DNA of 64,000 nucleotides from Isotricha intestinalis. Lineage: Eukaryota > Ciliophora > Litostomatea > Vestibuliferida > Isotrichidae. Made by a program: the position numbers and the translations under genes. The notes beneath the pieces were generated by a model. The model saw nothing but the letters and a program-made list of their open reading frames with translations. It did no database searches and was not told the origin of the DNA. This document shows, piece by piece, positions 9,260 to 19,441 of this stretch. Each line of letters opens with the position of its first letter. The stretch's first letter is position 1. The stretch covers positions 1 to 64,000 of the forward strand of contig JAJJLU010003494.1 in assembly GCA_023807065.1 (NCBI GenBank). The letters run 5' to 3'.

Positions 9260-10003
9260 CTACATAATAATTTTATATAATAATTCCCCAGCAAAAATTA
9301 AGAAAATAGTTCCTCCAATAAACATAATATTTTTAGTCGAAATTTTTTCACAAATATAATTTCCACATATAATACCTAAAGCACAAGTAAGTAAAAAAGC
9401 TAAAGTAGTTCCTAAAATAACACCATATAAATTATATATTGCAGCAATAGTAATAGTAGCAATTTGACTTTTATCACCTATATCACTAAGCAAAAAAGTA
9501 AAAAATAATGCAAGACATAAACCATAAGTTTTATTATTATTATTATTATTATAATTATCATTCTCTTTTCTTCTTGAAAGATTAGGTGATGTTGCTTCTG
9601 TTTTTATATTTTCTATTTCATTATCATCTTCTATCATTAAATAATAATCTTGTTCTTCTTCTTCTATATTTAATTCTTTTTGAGTTTCTTCAAATAAATT
9701 TGATATTCCATTTTTTTTTTCTATTGTTTTTCCTTCTATTATTGATATTATACCAAATGTTAAAAAAAGAGAAAATGCTATACAATTCATTACTGTTTTA
9801 TTTATTAAATATGGTAATATATATCCTAAACCTATTGAAAGATAATTCATTATTAATGTTGCTGATATTGATGTTATGTATAATAATAAAGGAGGAATTT
9901 TAGATGTCATTAATATTATTATTATAAATGTTTTATCTGTTATTTCTGAAAGAAATATTAAGAAAAATGATGATATTGTTGATGATAAAAACCCAGGATT
10001 CAT
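9260..10003 (-). CDS. GDT1/TMEM165 (UPF0016) family cation transporter
   Basis: The 247-residue membrane protein has two homologous halves of three hydrophobic helices each. The first half carries the E-x-x-D-K-T motif (SEITDKTF, residues 19-26). The second carries SDIGDKSQIATI near residue 175. These E/D-G-D-K-S/T motifs line the ion path in UPF0016 proteins. An acidic, Asn-rich loop (about 90-155) separates the halves and contains EEEEQDYYLMIEDDNEIE. Family members move Mn2+ and Ca2+ (with H+) into the Golgi lumen and support glycosylation; a Golgi or acidic-store location is inferred. The length is a little below the human protein because no long N-terminal leader is present. It ends in TAG, one of two intact genes here to do so. 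Confidence 0.9.
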   Translation of the reverse strand: MNPGFLSSTISSFFLIFLSEITDKTFIIIILMTSKIPPLLLYITSISATLIMNYLSIGLGYILPYLINKTVMNCIAFSLFLTFGIISIIEGKTIEKKNGISNLFEETQKELNIEEEEQDYYLMIEDDNEIENIKTEATSPNLSRRKENDNYNNNNNNKTYGLCLALFFTFLLSDIGDKSQIATITIAAIYNLYGVILGTTLAFLLTCALGIICGNYICEKISTKNIMFIGGTIFLIFAGELLYKIIM

Positions 10004-10081
10004 TTAAATATAATTTATTTATTTTTTATTATCAAAAATTTTAAAAAATAAAAAAATAAAAATAAAAAATATCTTATAAAA

Positions 10082-10975
10082 TTAGAATAAAAACAATCCT
10101 AAAACAGGAATTATAAAGATAATATTTTTCAAATAAGTTCCTTGATTATAGTCATCAGGACATTTAATAGTGAAATTAACATAAGAGATATTTTTGCAGT
10201 TAACAACAGTATTATTATCATATTTCCAACTAGAAATATATTTAGTTCCTGTAGTATCTTCTTCTTCTTCAGCATCGAATTGAATATTATCATCATCATC
10301 AGTATCAGCATTTTCATCAACATCAGCTTTTAAATAACTAATTAATTCAACTAAAAGTGGTCTTGCCATTAATGGATTTCCTCTTTTTCCTTGAGGCAAA
10401 ATACATTTTTTATTTTCTTGTTTTTTACTACAATATGAAGAAGAAAAATGTTCATGAAATTTAGCTAAAAAATTTTTAAAATATGTTTGATTATTTAATA
10501 ATATGCAACTACCTTCATCATCAAATACAGCACAATTTGATAAACTATAATCTGAATAATATGTTGAACTTCTTGGAGAATTATAACATGATAAATTATT
10601 TGCTAATGTTTGAATATAATTTCTTCCAAATTTATTATAATCATCAAACATATGTGCTGAAGTATTTGTAAAATAAATTAAATCATCATTATATAAATTT
10701 TCTAAAAATATTTTCATTGCTGATATATTTACTGTTAAATCTATACAATATTCTGCTTTTATGTCTATGTAATTATAATTATATGTTAAATTAATGTAAC
10801 AACATGATTTTGATATACTTGTACATTCTTCAGGTGAATCTATTGTTTTTATACTTTTTTTAGGATCTTGAAATATGTTTTTTAATAAACATTTATTTGC
10901 ATGACTTACTGATTTGGAATATATTATGTAAAAGAATATGAATAGTAATATTATTTTCAAATTGATTCTTTTCAT
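10082..10975 (-). CDS. Secreted, probably GPI-anchored surface protein, 297 aa
   Basis: A signal peptide occupies residues 1-21 (KIILLFIFFYIIYSKS) and a hydrophobic tail ends the protein (IIFIIPVLGLFLF) with no cytoplasmic residues after it, the usual layout for GPI attachment. The ectodomain has about fifteen cysteines, including SCCYINLTYNYNY, and several N-x-S/T glycosylation sites. Residues 215-245 are an Asp/Glu-rich stretch (DENADTDDDDNIQFDAEEEE). Similar small Cys-containing GPI proteins are common on ciliate surfaces, but I cannot assign a named family. It lies tail-to-head next to the GDT1-like gene with a 78-base gap. Confidence 0.75.
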   Translation of the reverse strand: MKRINLKIILLFIFFYIIYSKSVSHANKCLLKNIFQDPKKSIKTIDSPEECTSISKSCCYINLTYNYNYIDIKAEYCIDLTVNISAMKIFLENLYNDDLIYFTNTSAHMFDDYNKFGRNYIQTLANNLSCYNSPRSSTYYSDYSLSNCAVFDDEGSCILLNNQTYFKNFLAKFHEHFSSSYCSKKQENKKCILPQGKRGNPLMARPLLVELISYLKADVDENADTDDDDNIQFDAEEEEDTTGTKYISSWKYDNNTVVNCKNISYVNFTIKCPDDYNQGTYLKNIIFIIPVLGLFLF

Positions 10976-11195
10976 TTTTTTTTATTTTAATTATAAATGA
11001 AAATTTAATTTTATTATAATTTTATTTAAAATAAAAAAATTTTTGATTTTTTATATTAAAATCTTTTGTTTTTTTCTTTTATTTTTTATTTATAATTATA
11101 AGTAATATCTAAAAAAATAATATTTTGATTAATCTTATTATACAATGAAAAATAAATTTTTCTAAAAAAACCCTCAAATAATAATTAAATAAAAT

Positions 11196-13286
11196 TTATT
11201 TATCAATATCAGAATCACTGTTTTTGCTTTCTTGTTTAGGAGAAGTTAAAGTTTTACAATTTTTTTGAAAATCATCATTAATATTTAAATCACTAATTTC
11301 ATTCATAATACTTATAGTATGTTTTTTATTACCTTTTCTACTTCTAAAACTTAAAGATTGTTTATTTAAAGGAGAAGGAGAAAGTGATTTAGTTTTAATT
11401 TTTAATTTAATTTTTTCTCTTTCTCTTTCTTTCTTTTCTTCTCTTTCTTTTTCTTTTTTTTCTTTTTTCTCTTCTTCTTCATTTCTAATTTTCTTTAAAA
11501 CAGAATAAAATTTATTTTTATTATCCCATTTAATAAAAGCATTAACAAAATCATTACCAATAATATTTAATTTTTCAATATTAATAGGTTCAAAAGTATT
11601 ATTATCCCAAAAGTATTTATCAGTAACATTCATAATACTAGTTTCAAGAGCATAAGAAAAAGAAATTTGAAATTCATTATAAGCAACAGCTCTTGCGGTT
11701 TTTAATTTAGATTTAGCAATAGTATATTTAGCACCATTAATTTCATAATATTTTGCTTCTTCTTCAAAAATTTTCATAAAAACTTTTTCTTCATAATAAT
11801 GATAATTTTTATGTGTTTCTTTCCCAATTAAAATTATTTTCCCATTTACTTTTTTTTTCTTAGGTGAACAACCATATAAAGCACAATTAGGCATTTTTGA
11901 ATGACCATGAAAATCACAATAAAATAAAGTTTTATTACAAAATAATAATTGCTTAGAAAATAATATCGTAGGTGAAATAGTATTTCTAGGATCAGACCAC
12001 ATTCTATTTAAATCTTTTCCTAAGAGATTATTTCTATAATTTCCATTAATAACTCCATCTGGATTTAACATTGGTATTATTTTAAATATATATTTATTTC
12101 TTAAATCTGAACTTTTTTTATCTAAAAGATTATTTATTACACTTTCTATTACATATGAACCTACTGTTTCTCCTGGATGAACTCTACTTGTAAATATTAT
12201 ATTTTGACGAGATTCTATTTCTTTTAAAGGAGAATTAAAATTTGTTATATATATTATATCTAATAAATTATTGGATATTGATTTATTTAATGTTGAAAAT
12301 TTTATTTTGTTTTTATTCTCTGATTTTATACTTAATGAATATAAATATTCTTGTAATGTTGTATATGTATATGGATAACAATAAGAAAAAAAAATTGGGG
12401 TATTTAAATTTTCCTTTGTTATATAATAAGAAAAAGTTAAAGTGTAAAATGTTGAATTGGAATTATTATTATTTTCTTTATTTAAAGTTTGTTCATCGTC
12501 TTTTTCATCATTTTCATCACTTACATTATTATTATTAATATTAGTTTGAGGTGTTATTGGAATTGAATTTGGATAATAAAAAACATTAAATGTATTTCTT
12601 GTCCATTTATCATTTTGATTATATACTAAAACTTTAACATTAGAATTATTATCATATGGAATTTTTTTCTTTATAAAATTTAATATATTAAATTTGAAAT
12701 TTCCTTCTTTTTTACTTTTAATATAAAAATAAAACCAAGAATAATTTTTTTCATTATTATAATCTTTTCTCATTAAAATATCATATTCATTAATTTCTTT
12801 ATTATTTAAATTAATAGCCATTCTTAAATTTCCTTCTTCAAAAAGAGAATCAAATAAAATATCTTCATTAGTATTTTCCTCATTGAAATTTTCTATAAAT
12901 TTACCATTATTTTCATTAATGAAAGCTTCAATTGAAGTAGGATCACATTGAAGAATATTTAATAAATAATCATAATTAATTGGATTATTAATTTTATTTT
13001 TTTCTTCTTCATCATTTGAATCAGTATATACTAATTTATTATTTGGATTTTCTGATTTATATGAATTTAAATGTTGATTGTTTAATTCAATGCATTCTTC
13101 TAATGTATATATTTTCATATATTCATTTTTATTGTTTTTTTCTAAACCATCTAATTTTTCAACCTTTATATTTTTTAATTCTTTACAAACTCCTATTTTT
13201 GGCTTTTTTATTATAAATTGATTTGATAGTGGAGATGTTAATAAATTATTTAATATTTCTGGAAATGAATATTCTGCTTTATCCAT
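11196..13286 (-). CDS. Cytosolic carboxypeptidase (AGBL/CCP family, peptidase M14B)
   Basis: This 696-residue protein has the N-terminal beta-sandwich domain typical of CCPs (about 165-320, with FKFNILNFIKK) followed by an M14 zinc peptidase domain. The zinc ligands are visible as SRVHPGETVGSYV near residue 369 (H and E) and CDFHGHSKMPN near 457 (third His). The substrate-binding signature NPDGVINGNYRNNLLGKDLN lies between them, and the general-base glutamate is probably in YALETSIM near 550. CCPs remove glutamates from tubulin tails (deglutamylation) in cilia and cytoplasmic microtubules. The C-terminal 130 residues are a charged KE/RE-rich and Ser-rich tail. No signal peptide is present, as expected for a cytosolic enzyme. 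It is presumably active because all key residues are kept. The exact CCP subgroup is undetermined. Confidence 0.92.
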   Translation of the reverse strand: MDKAEYSFPEILNNLLTSPLSNQFIIKKPKIGVCKELKNIKVEKLDGLEKNNKNEYMKIYTLEECIELNNQHLNSYKSENPNNKLVYTDSNDEEEKNKINNPINYDYLLNILQCDPTSIEAFINENNGKFIENFNEENTNEDILFDSLFEEGNLRMAINLNNKEINEYDILMRKDYNNEKNYSWFYFYIKSKKEGNFKFNILNFIKKKIPYDNNSNVKVLVYNQNDKWTRNTFNVFYYPNSIPITPQTNINNNNVSDENDEKDDEQTLNKENNNNSNSTFYTLTFSYYITKENLNTPIFFSYCYPYTYTTLQEYLYSLSIKSENKNKIKFSTLNKSISNNLLDIIYITNFNSPLKEIESRQNIIFTSRVHPGETVGSYVIESVINNLLDKKSSDLRNKYIFKIIPMLNPDGVINGNYRNNLLGKDLNRMWSDPRNTISPTILFSKQLLFCNKTLFYCDFHGHSKMPNCALYGCSPKKKKVNGKIILIGKETHKNYHYYEEKVFMKIFEEEAKYYEINGAKYTIAKSKLKTARAVAYNEFQISFSYALETSIMNVTDKYFWDNNTFEPINIEKLNIIGNDFVNAFIKWDNKNKFYSVLKKIRNEEEEKKEKKEKEREEKKEREREKIKLKIKTKSLSPSPLNKQSLSFRSRKGNKKHTISIMNEISDLNINDDFQKNCKTLTSPKQESKNSDSDIDK

Positions 13287-13388
13287 GATTATTTAATATT
13301 ATTTAAATTAAAATTAGAAAATGTTTTATTTATTTTTCAAAATTAATATTTGAAATTTTAAATTTGTTAAATAGATATTAAAATAAAT

Positions 13389-14468
13389 ATGTATAATAAA
13401 ATAAGAAAAAGAGATCTTTCTTTTTATTCAAAGTCAAAAATAATAAACAATGAAAATCAAAATCAAATTTTTTTTCCTCAAAAACCGAAAACTCCAATAA
13501 AGTTATTTAATAATAATAAATATACAAATAAAAAAAATTTAATTGCTTATTGGGAAGAAAGAAATAAAAAAAAAGAAGAAAAATTAGAAAAAATTCGTAA
13601 AGAACGTTATGATAAAGAATTTGGAGAATTAAAAAAAAAGCCAAAAATTAATGAAAATAGTAAAAAAATAATGAATAAATTAAATAATAGTGAAAAAAAT
13701 TTAATAAAACATAATTTGACTTTTAATAACATTAAAACATCACAAACTAACAATAATATTTTAACAGATTATTATGAAATATTTAATAAAAGGAAACTTG
13801 AAAAAAATTTATCATTAAAGTCAGAAAAACTAAAAGTGAAAATAAGATTAAATTCTAATAAAGATAAATCTAATATTAAAGAAGAAAATAAGAATAATAA
13901 AGATTTATATTCATATTATTATTTATATGATGCAGAAAAAGTAAATAATGTTAGAAATATATTTCATAATTATTTAAGTTTTAAACCTTATCAACAAGAA
14001 AATTATAATAATGATTATAAGAAAATTTTAAATAATTATAATATTTATAAAGAAGAAAAATTCTTAAATGAATATTCAAAATTAAATAAATATGATAATT
14101 CATATAAAAAAGTAAATCAAAATAAAAATAAAATTTTTGAAATGAATAATAAAGGAATTAATAAAATAAATTATAATGAATTTTCAGATTTTTCAAAAAA
14201 AAATATTAATAGTTTAAATAATAATAAAAATATAAATAACTGTAATAAAAAAGAAAATGAACAAAATAATTTAACAATAAATAGAAGAGAAGAGGATTTA
14301 GAAAAATTTATGTCATTTACAAATAATTTAAACCTTATTATTAATAAGGAAAAACCAAATATAAAAAAACAAGATTTAAATCAAAAACAAAATCAATTTT
14401 CAAAATCTTCTATTTTAAGAAAAACAAAACAATTACCTATTCAAAGTCCTGAAATTAAAGATATTTAA
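13389..14468 (+). CDS. Hypothetical Asn/Lys-rich protein, 359 aa
   Basis: The frame is intact from ATG to TAA and encodes a highly polar protein, rich in Asn, Lys and Glu, with no membrane segment. Residues 55-95 are a charged helix (WEERNKKKEEKLEKIRKERY) with coiled-coil potential. The remainder is low-complexity and probably disordered. It is divergently transcribed from the carboxypeptidase gene across 102 bases, so the two may share a promoter region. A cytoskeletal role is possible from the neighbour, but there is no domain evidence. Confidence 0.65.
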   Translation: MYNKIRKRDLSFYSKSKIINNENQNQIFFPQKPKTPIKLFNNNKYTNKKNLIAYWEERNKKKEEKLEKIRKERYDKEFGELKKKPKINENSKKIMNKLNNSEKNLIKHNLTFNNIKTSQTNNNILTDYYEIFNKRKLEKNLSLKSEKLKVKIRLNSNKDKSNIKEENKNNKDLYSYYYLYDAEKVNNVRNIFHNYLSFKPYQQENYNNDYKKILNNYNIYKEEKFLNEYSKLNKYDNSYKKVNQNKNKIFEMNNKGINKINYNEFSDFSKKNINSLNNNKNINNCNKKENEQNNLTINRREEDLEKFMSFTNNLNLIINKEKPNIKKQDLNQKQNQFSKSSILRKTKQLPIQSPEIKDI

Positions 14469-14782
14469 TGAAATAACTTAAATTAACATTTCAATTTTTA
14501 TAAATATTTATTTTTAATAATTCTTGTAATAGAAACAATAATAATAAATAACCTTAAAATAAACTAAATAATAAATTTAAGTTAATATAAGTTTTAATTT
14601 TTTTTTAAAATAAATTCTAATGGATTTAAATAATATTATCTTCTTTAGAATTCAAAAAGAAAAAATTATAATTCAAATATACAACTAAAAAAAAATATAT
14701 TTAACTTAATATAAACTATATAATTTTTTTTTTGTTTGATTAATCAATAATTTTTTTAAAAAAGATTTTATAAAAAATAAAC
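14469..14782. other. Intergenic AT-rich stretch
   Basis: This 314-base region between two plus-strand genes contains no protein-like frame on either strand. It holds short A- and T-runs and a purine-rich patch around 14650. It presumably carries the 3' end of the upstream gene and the promoter of the next one, but I see no defined motif. Confidence 0.4.
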
Positions 14783-17700
14783 ATGAAATGCATTTCATTT
14801 CCCTTTTCACTTATTATTATATTAATTATCATTAAAAACATAAAAAATCATTTAATAAATAATTTAAATGAAGAAGAAGAAGAAGAAGAAGAAAAAGATG
14901 TGATAATATTATATCCATATGAAAGTCAAAAGTTTATATTTTTAAATGAAATTATATTTTCTTTTAAATGTCCATCAAATGGAGATATATATTTTAAATT
15001 AGAAAAAGGAAATGATTATTATTTGGTAATTATTATATATGATAGTTATTCATCGTTGATGGATGATCAAAGAAGAAAAAAAGGATTAAAAACTTTGAGG
15101 TTTGGAAAAGATATTACAAAAAATAAAATCGGAGTTTTTGAAAATAATTTGAATTTATCAGAAATATATTTTATTATATATCAAAAAGGTGGTTCAACAA
15201 TATCAAAATATCTTGATTATATTACTCTTTATACTAATAATGATATTAATACTATTACTGTAGATGCATATTATGAAACAAATAAATGTTATAAATTTTC
15301 AGATAACAGAACACATCTATTTAATTTTGAATTAAGAGATTTTGAAAATTATTATTTACAATATCAAATATATTCAAAAAATCAAAAAATTATATCGTAT
15401 AATTTTAGAGATAAAAATAATATAAGCATTGATTCTGGCAATAAATCATTTATAAATAAGTATTCTAAAGACTCTCTGGAGAAAAATCAAACTTTTTCTG
15501 TTGAACCAGAACCAGACGAAAATAATTATGAAGTTTGTTTTGATTTTTTAGATTCTAAAGTTGTTAATATTACAAGAGAATCAACTGAATATTCTACAAT
15601 TATCATTTCTCCTGGAGATTTTTATTTTTTTACAGGTACTGAAAATATTCAAGTTGGAAAAAAAGGTCACTTATTATTAACTTTTAATTCTATTCGTCAC
15701 AATATTATTATTACTTGCAAATTAAGTGATATAAAAAATCCTAATATTTCTGATTTTTCTTCCATTAGTTCTTCAAATTCTGATTGTGAATACTTTAAAG
15801 ATAATTATGCTTATGAAAATTATCATATTCATTATAACAAAACAGATATAAATAAAACAACACTTTTAATTAAAGTTACAATTAATTACAATTCTACATT
15901 TAATAAACAAATTTTTTCAATTTATAAAAGTTATCCAGAATATGAAATAAATGCAAATAATGGAGATTATGAAAGGAATATTTCATTATTTCGAAATCCT
16001 TATTTTTTTAAAATGAAAATTGATGATTATAAAAAAGATACGAAAGTAATGTTATTAACAAATGATGATATAACAATGAATGTGATATTAGGAAATTTCA
16101 CAAAAGATAATTATAAAAAATATTCAAATAAAATTAATCACATTCATATTCTTGATATAAATGAATTAAAAAATAAAGAAATAAAAGAAGTTAATATTAT
16201 GCTTCACACTGCAATTCCTCATCAAAAATGTTATTTCTTACATAAAATTTATGATAATCATACTCATTTTATAATTAATAATGAAAATACAAATAATGAG
16301 AAAAGTTATAAAATTGAAATTAATGATTGTATTAACGATCAATTTTATTACATTGGATTATATAATTATGAAAATGAAGAAAGAATTGGATTTATTGATT
16401 ATATTTATGGAATTGGAGAAAGTTATTATTTAAATTATGTAAATAATACTTCGTTAGAAAATCAATTTAAAATATTAAAAAATAATTTTAATTCCCTTTT
16501 AAATAATATTTCTTTATTATCAAGTAATTTTGAAATTGTTAATGTTAATTGTACTTCTCCTATTTTAGCTTATTTAAATATTTATCCTTCTATTGAACAA
16601 AATATTGAACGAGAATATGAAATAAAAGAAGGAGAAAAATTTTCTTTTTTTTTGAAAAAATTTAGTGAATATAAAATAATACTTAATGATGATTTATCTA
16701 AAAAAGATAAAGTATATTATGAAATATTATTATTAAGTAAAGAAGAACAAACAGTTTTCGTTAATATAAGTGATAAAATATTTAATATTACTGAAAATGA
16801 AATAATAAGAGACTCTTTTGATCCTAAAATAAATAAAAAAATTAAATTTATTAGTTATAAAAGTAAGGCTTTAGTTCAATTAAAAATTGGAATATGTGAA
16901 GATAATAATGATTATTATATTGGAAATTTAAGTGATACTGAAATAAAAACAGAAAAAAAAAATTTAATTTTAAATTTAACAAAAGAAGATATATTTAAAG
17001 AATTACAAATTCATTTTCAAAACTCAAATTCAAATCAAAGAATTTGTTCTTATTTTGGTTATGCTAAATTTCCTTTTATTTTTTATCCAAAAAATAATTG
17101 TTTTAATAATACAAATAGTATTTCAATTTCATATCCTTTTGAAAAAATTATTAATAATAATGATCAAAAAAGTTATTATGAGAATGATAGTTATTTATTA
17201 ATTTTTTCATTTGAAAATACAATAAATAAAATTCAATTAATTAAAAAGGATATAAAAAATCAAATAATAATAGATCAACAACCTTATTTTTTCTATTATA
17301 ATGAAAATAAGACAAATTATTTTAAATTACAATCAAATAAAAATTATACAATTAAAACAGGAATGGTAATTTATATTTCATATTTTAACAGCGAGAACGA
17401 AAAGATTTCAGATAGTAAAGAAAAACGTGAAGGAATCATAGATTATTCACTTTCATATGGAAATACAATAATTAAAAAAGAAAAATTAATTTCAAATGAC
17501 ACTGGAAGAAAAATATATAATTTTAAAGACAATTTCTTAGATTTTGATTTAGAAATTAATTCTAATTGTTCTTATAATCTTGTTTTAAAAAAATATATTT
17601 TAAATGAATCATATGAATTAAATTTAAATAATAGTTTTGAAATTAAAAGTGTAGAAAACAATTTCACCGCAAATAGAATAATATCAGAAGAAAATATAAG

Positions 17701-18055
17701 TTATTATTATATTACTGGAAATGAATATAAAGATGTAATAGATTTATCTCATATAAATGAAAAGGAAGAAATACAAATAAATGATGAAAATATAATAACT
17801 TTCCAAAAGCCAAATAAAAAAGATGATTATTATTTAAATATTATAGCAGTTCAAAAAGATAATTATAAATTATCATTCTTATATAATCCAAATAAAGTCA
17901 ATAAAGAAAAATCATCAGCAAATGAGATATTTATTGCTTTGTTCATTTTTATTGTTATAATATTAATAGTAGTAGTAATTTTCAAAAAAGGAAAACTTGA
18001 TGATGCAATAATTACTGAACAAATTCAACCAGATATTCCTTTGGTTCAAACTTAA
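14783..18055 (+). CDS. Large type I membrane protein, 1090 aa
   Basis: A signal peptide covers residues 1-22 (FPFSLIIILIIIKN), followed by a Glu-rich patch. The ectodomain of about 1000 residues is beta-rich, with many N-x-S/T sites. A single transmembrane helix (IFIALFIFIVIILIVVVIF) sits at about 1048-1068, followed by a 22-residue cytoplasmic tail ending in IPLVQT. The ectodomain seems to consist of repeated immunoglobulin-like or similar modules (recurring I-Y and C-F strands, YYIGLYNYENEERIGF, YYIGNLSDTEIKTEK). Cysteines are sparse. I cannot name the family. It is probably a surface or endomembrane receptor-like protein. Confidence 0.75.
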   Translation: MKCISFPFSLIIILIIIKNIKNHLINNLNEEEEEEEEKDVIILYPYESQKFIFLNEIIFSFKCPSNGDIYFKLEKGNDYYLVIIIYDSYSSLMDDQRRKKGLKTLRFGKDITKNKIGVFENNLNLSEIYFIIYQKGGSTISKYLDYITLYTNNDINTITVDAYYETNKCYKFSDNRTHLFNFELRDFENYYLQYQIYSKNQKIISYNFRDKNNISIDSGNKSFINKYSKDSLEKNQTFSVEPEPDENNYEVCFDFLDSKVVNITRESTEYSTIIISPGDFYFFTGTENIQVGKKGHLLLTFNSIRHNIIITCKLSDIKNPNISDFSSISSSNSDCEYFKDNYAYENYHIHYNKTDINKTTLLIKVTINYNSTFNKQIFSIYKSYPEYEINANNGDYERNISLFRNPYFFKMKIDDYKKDTKVMLLTNDDITMNVILGNFTKDNYKKYSNKINHIHILDINELKNKEIKEVNIMLHTAIPHQKCYFLHKIYDNHTHFIINNENTNNEKSYKIEINDCINDQFYYIGLYNYENEERIGFIDYIYGIGESYYLNYVNNTSLENQFKILKNNFNSLLNNISLLSSNFEIVNVNCTSPILAYLNIYPSIEQNIEREYEIKEGEKFSFFLKKFSEYKIILNDDLSKKDKVYYEILLLSKEEQTVFVNISDKIFNITENEIIRDSFDPKINKKIKFISYKSKALVQLKIGICEDNNDYYIGNLSDTEIKTEKKNLILNLTKEDIFKELQIHFQNSNSNQRICSYFGYAKFPFIFYPKNNCFNNTNSISISYPFEKIINNNDQKSYYENDSYLLIFSFENTINKIQLIKKDIKNQIIIDQQPYFFYYNENKTNYFKLQSNKNYTIKTGMVIYISYFNSENEKISDSKEKREGIIDYSLSYGNTIIKKEKLISNDTGRKIYNFKDNFLDFDLEINSNCSYNLVLKKYILNESYELNLNNSFEIKSVENNFTANRIISEENISYYYITGNEYKDVIDLSHINEKEEIQINDENIITFQKPNKKDDYYLNIIAVQKDNYKLSFLYNPNKVNKEKSSANEIFIALFIFIVIILIVVVIFKKGKLDDAIITEQIQPDIPLVQT

Positions 18056-18474
18056 AAGAAAAATTAAAAATTAAATGAAAAATTTAATAAAAATATATTA
18101 AATATATTTTTAATCAAATATTAAATTAATTAAATAATTAATTTCATTAAAAAAATGAGAGAAAAAAATAAAAAATTTCACAAAGAATACATATCAATTA
18201 ACGAATAAAAAGATTATAAGTATATTTACAATTTATTTAAAATAAATTTATATTTACACAAGAATAAGTATTGTTTATTTTTATATGCTAAAAGTAATAA
18301 TGATTTTTTTATAATACATTTATATATTTAAGAATATATTATTATTTATTTTTATTTAAAGGAAAAATTATATTTTAATTTGGAAAATATTTGATTTACA
18401 GAATAAATATTTATTTATATTTTAATAATAAATAAATGAAGTAAAATATATTTTCTTTTTTAATATTAAATAAA
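18056..18474. other. Intergenic region with a possible short ORF remnant
   Basis: No intact gene is seen in these 419 bases. On the plus strand, an ATG at 18155 opens a frame (MREKNKKFHKEYISINE) that meets a TAA at about codon 18 and then continues protein-like (KDYKYIYNLFKINLYLH, KNKYCLFLYAKSNNDFF) to a second TAA at 18329-18331. This resembles the TAA-interrupted remnants elsewhere in the window but is too short to identify. The rest is AT-rich spacer. Confidence 0.3.
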
Positions 18475-19299
18475 ATGGGGAATAGAAATTTATCATGTGA
18501 ATGTGTAGACAATATAGGTCATGAAAGTATAATAATTGATAGTAATATATTCGAACAAATAAAAAATTCAAAAGAAGATAATAGCACAAATAAAAGAGAA
18601 ATAAAAGATAAAATAGGAAATAAAAAAGGAAAAATAAACAATGAGAATAAATCAGAAATAATAACAGAATTGAATATAAATAATATAAATAAAATTGAAG
18701 AAAAAAAGGAAAAAATTGAAGAAAAAAAAAAAGATGAAATGTCAAGACAATCATCAGATAAAGTTTATACGGATATAAGTAATAGAAATTCAGAGAAAAA
18801 AAATACTAATAAAATAAATAAACCAAAAAATTATAAAACAATATTAATATATGGTGAACATGAAACAGGAAAAACAAGTTTTGTTTTAAAAGTATGTAAT
18901 AATAAATTTGATATTTTTTACATTCCAAGTTTTTCAGATGAAAAAACAACTAAAAATTTAATTTTAAATTCTAAAAATTTTAATATTGAATTTATTGTTT
19001 CAAATGAAACTTCAATAATAAAAGAAAGTGATTTATATTTAATTTTTTATGATTTAACTTCAATAGAAAGTTATAATAAAGCAAAAAATTTAATTATTGA
19101 AAAAATATATAAAATGAATCAACCTATTTTTTTAATTGGAAATAAAAGTGATTTAAGAAATAAAATTAATATTCCTGATTTAAAAGATTTTTCTCAAAAA
19201 TATTGTTTTGATGAAGTTAAAATATCTATTAAAGATAGTATTGGAGTTTCTTCTTTATTAAAAAAATTTGGAGAAATATTTAATTATGATAATGATTAG
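18475..19299 (+). CDS. Lipid-modified Ras-like GTPase-fold protein, degenerate
   Basis: This 274-residue protein begins MGNRNLSCECVD, a good N-myristoylation motif (Gly2, Ser7) followed by Cys8 and Cys10, which could be palmitoylated. Residues 20-115 are a Lys/Glu/Asn-rich linker. A P-loop is visible near 127 (GEHETGKTSF), and LIGNKSDLR near 220 matches the N-K-x-D guanine-specificity motif. The strand before it (LYLIFYDLTSIESYNKAKNL) matches the Ras-like fold. The switch II D-x-x-G motif is not recognisable: the corresponding strand reads FNIEFIVSNETS. The protein may bind but not efficiently hydrolyse GTP. It is likely at the plasma membrane or a vesicle membrane. Confidence 0.75.
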   Translation: MGNRNLSCECVDNIGHESIIIDSNIFEQIKNSKEDNSTNKREIKDKIGNKKGKINNENKSEIITELNINNINKIEEKKEKIEEKKKDEMSRQSSDKVYTDISNRNSEKKNTNKINKPKNYKTILIYGEHETGKTSFVLKVCNNKFDIFYIPSFSDEKTTKNLILNSKNFNIEFIVSNETSIIKESDLYLIFYDLTSIESYNKAKNLIIEKIYKMNQPIFLIGNKSDLRNKINIPDLKDFSQKYCFDEVKISIKDSIGVSSLLKKFGEIFNYDND

Positions 19300-19441
19300 T
19301 ATTTTAATTTGAATCAATTTTTTTTTCTTTTTTTAAAACTTTATTGACAAAAATAATCAAAAAAGAATTTGTAAAAAAATAAATTATGTGTTATATAAAA
19401 TTTCTTTAAATGATTTATATTTATGAAATATTAAATATTAA

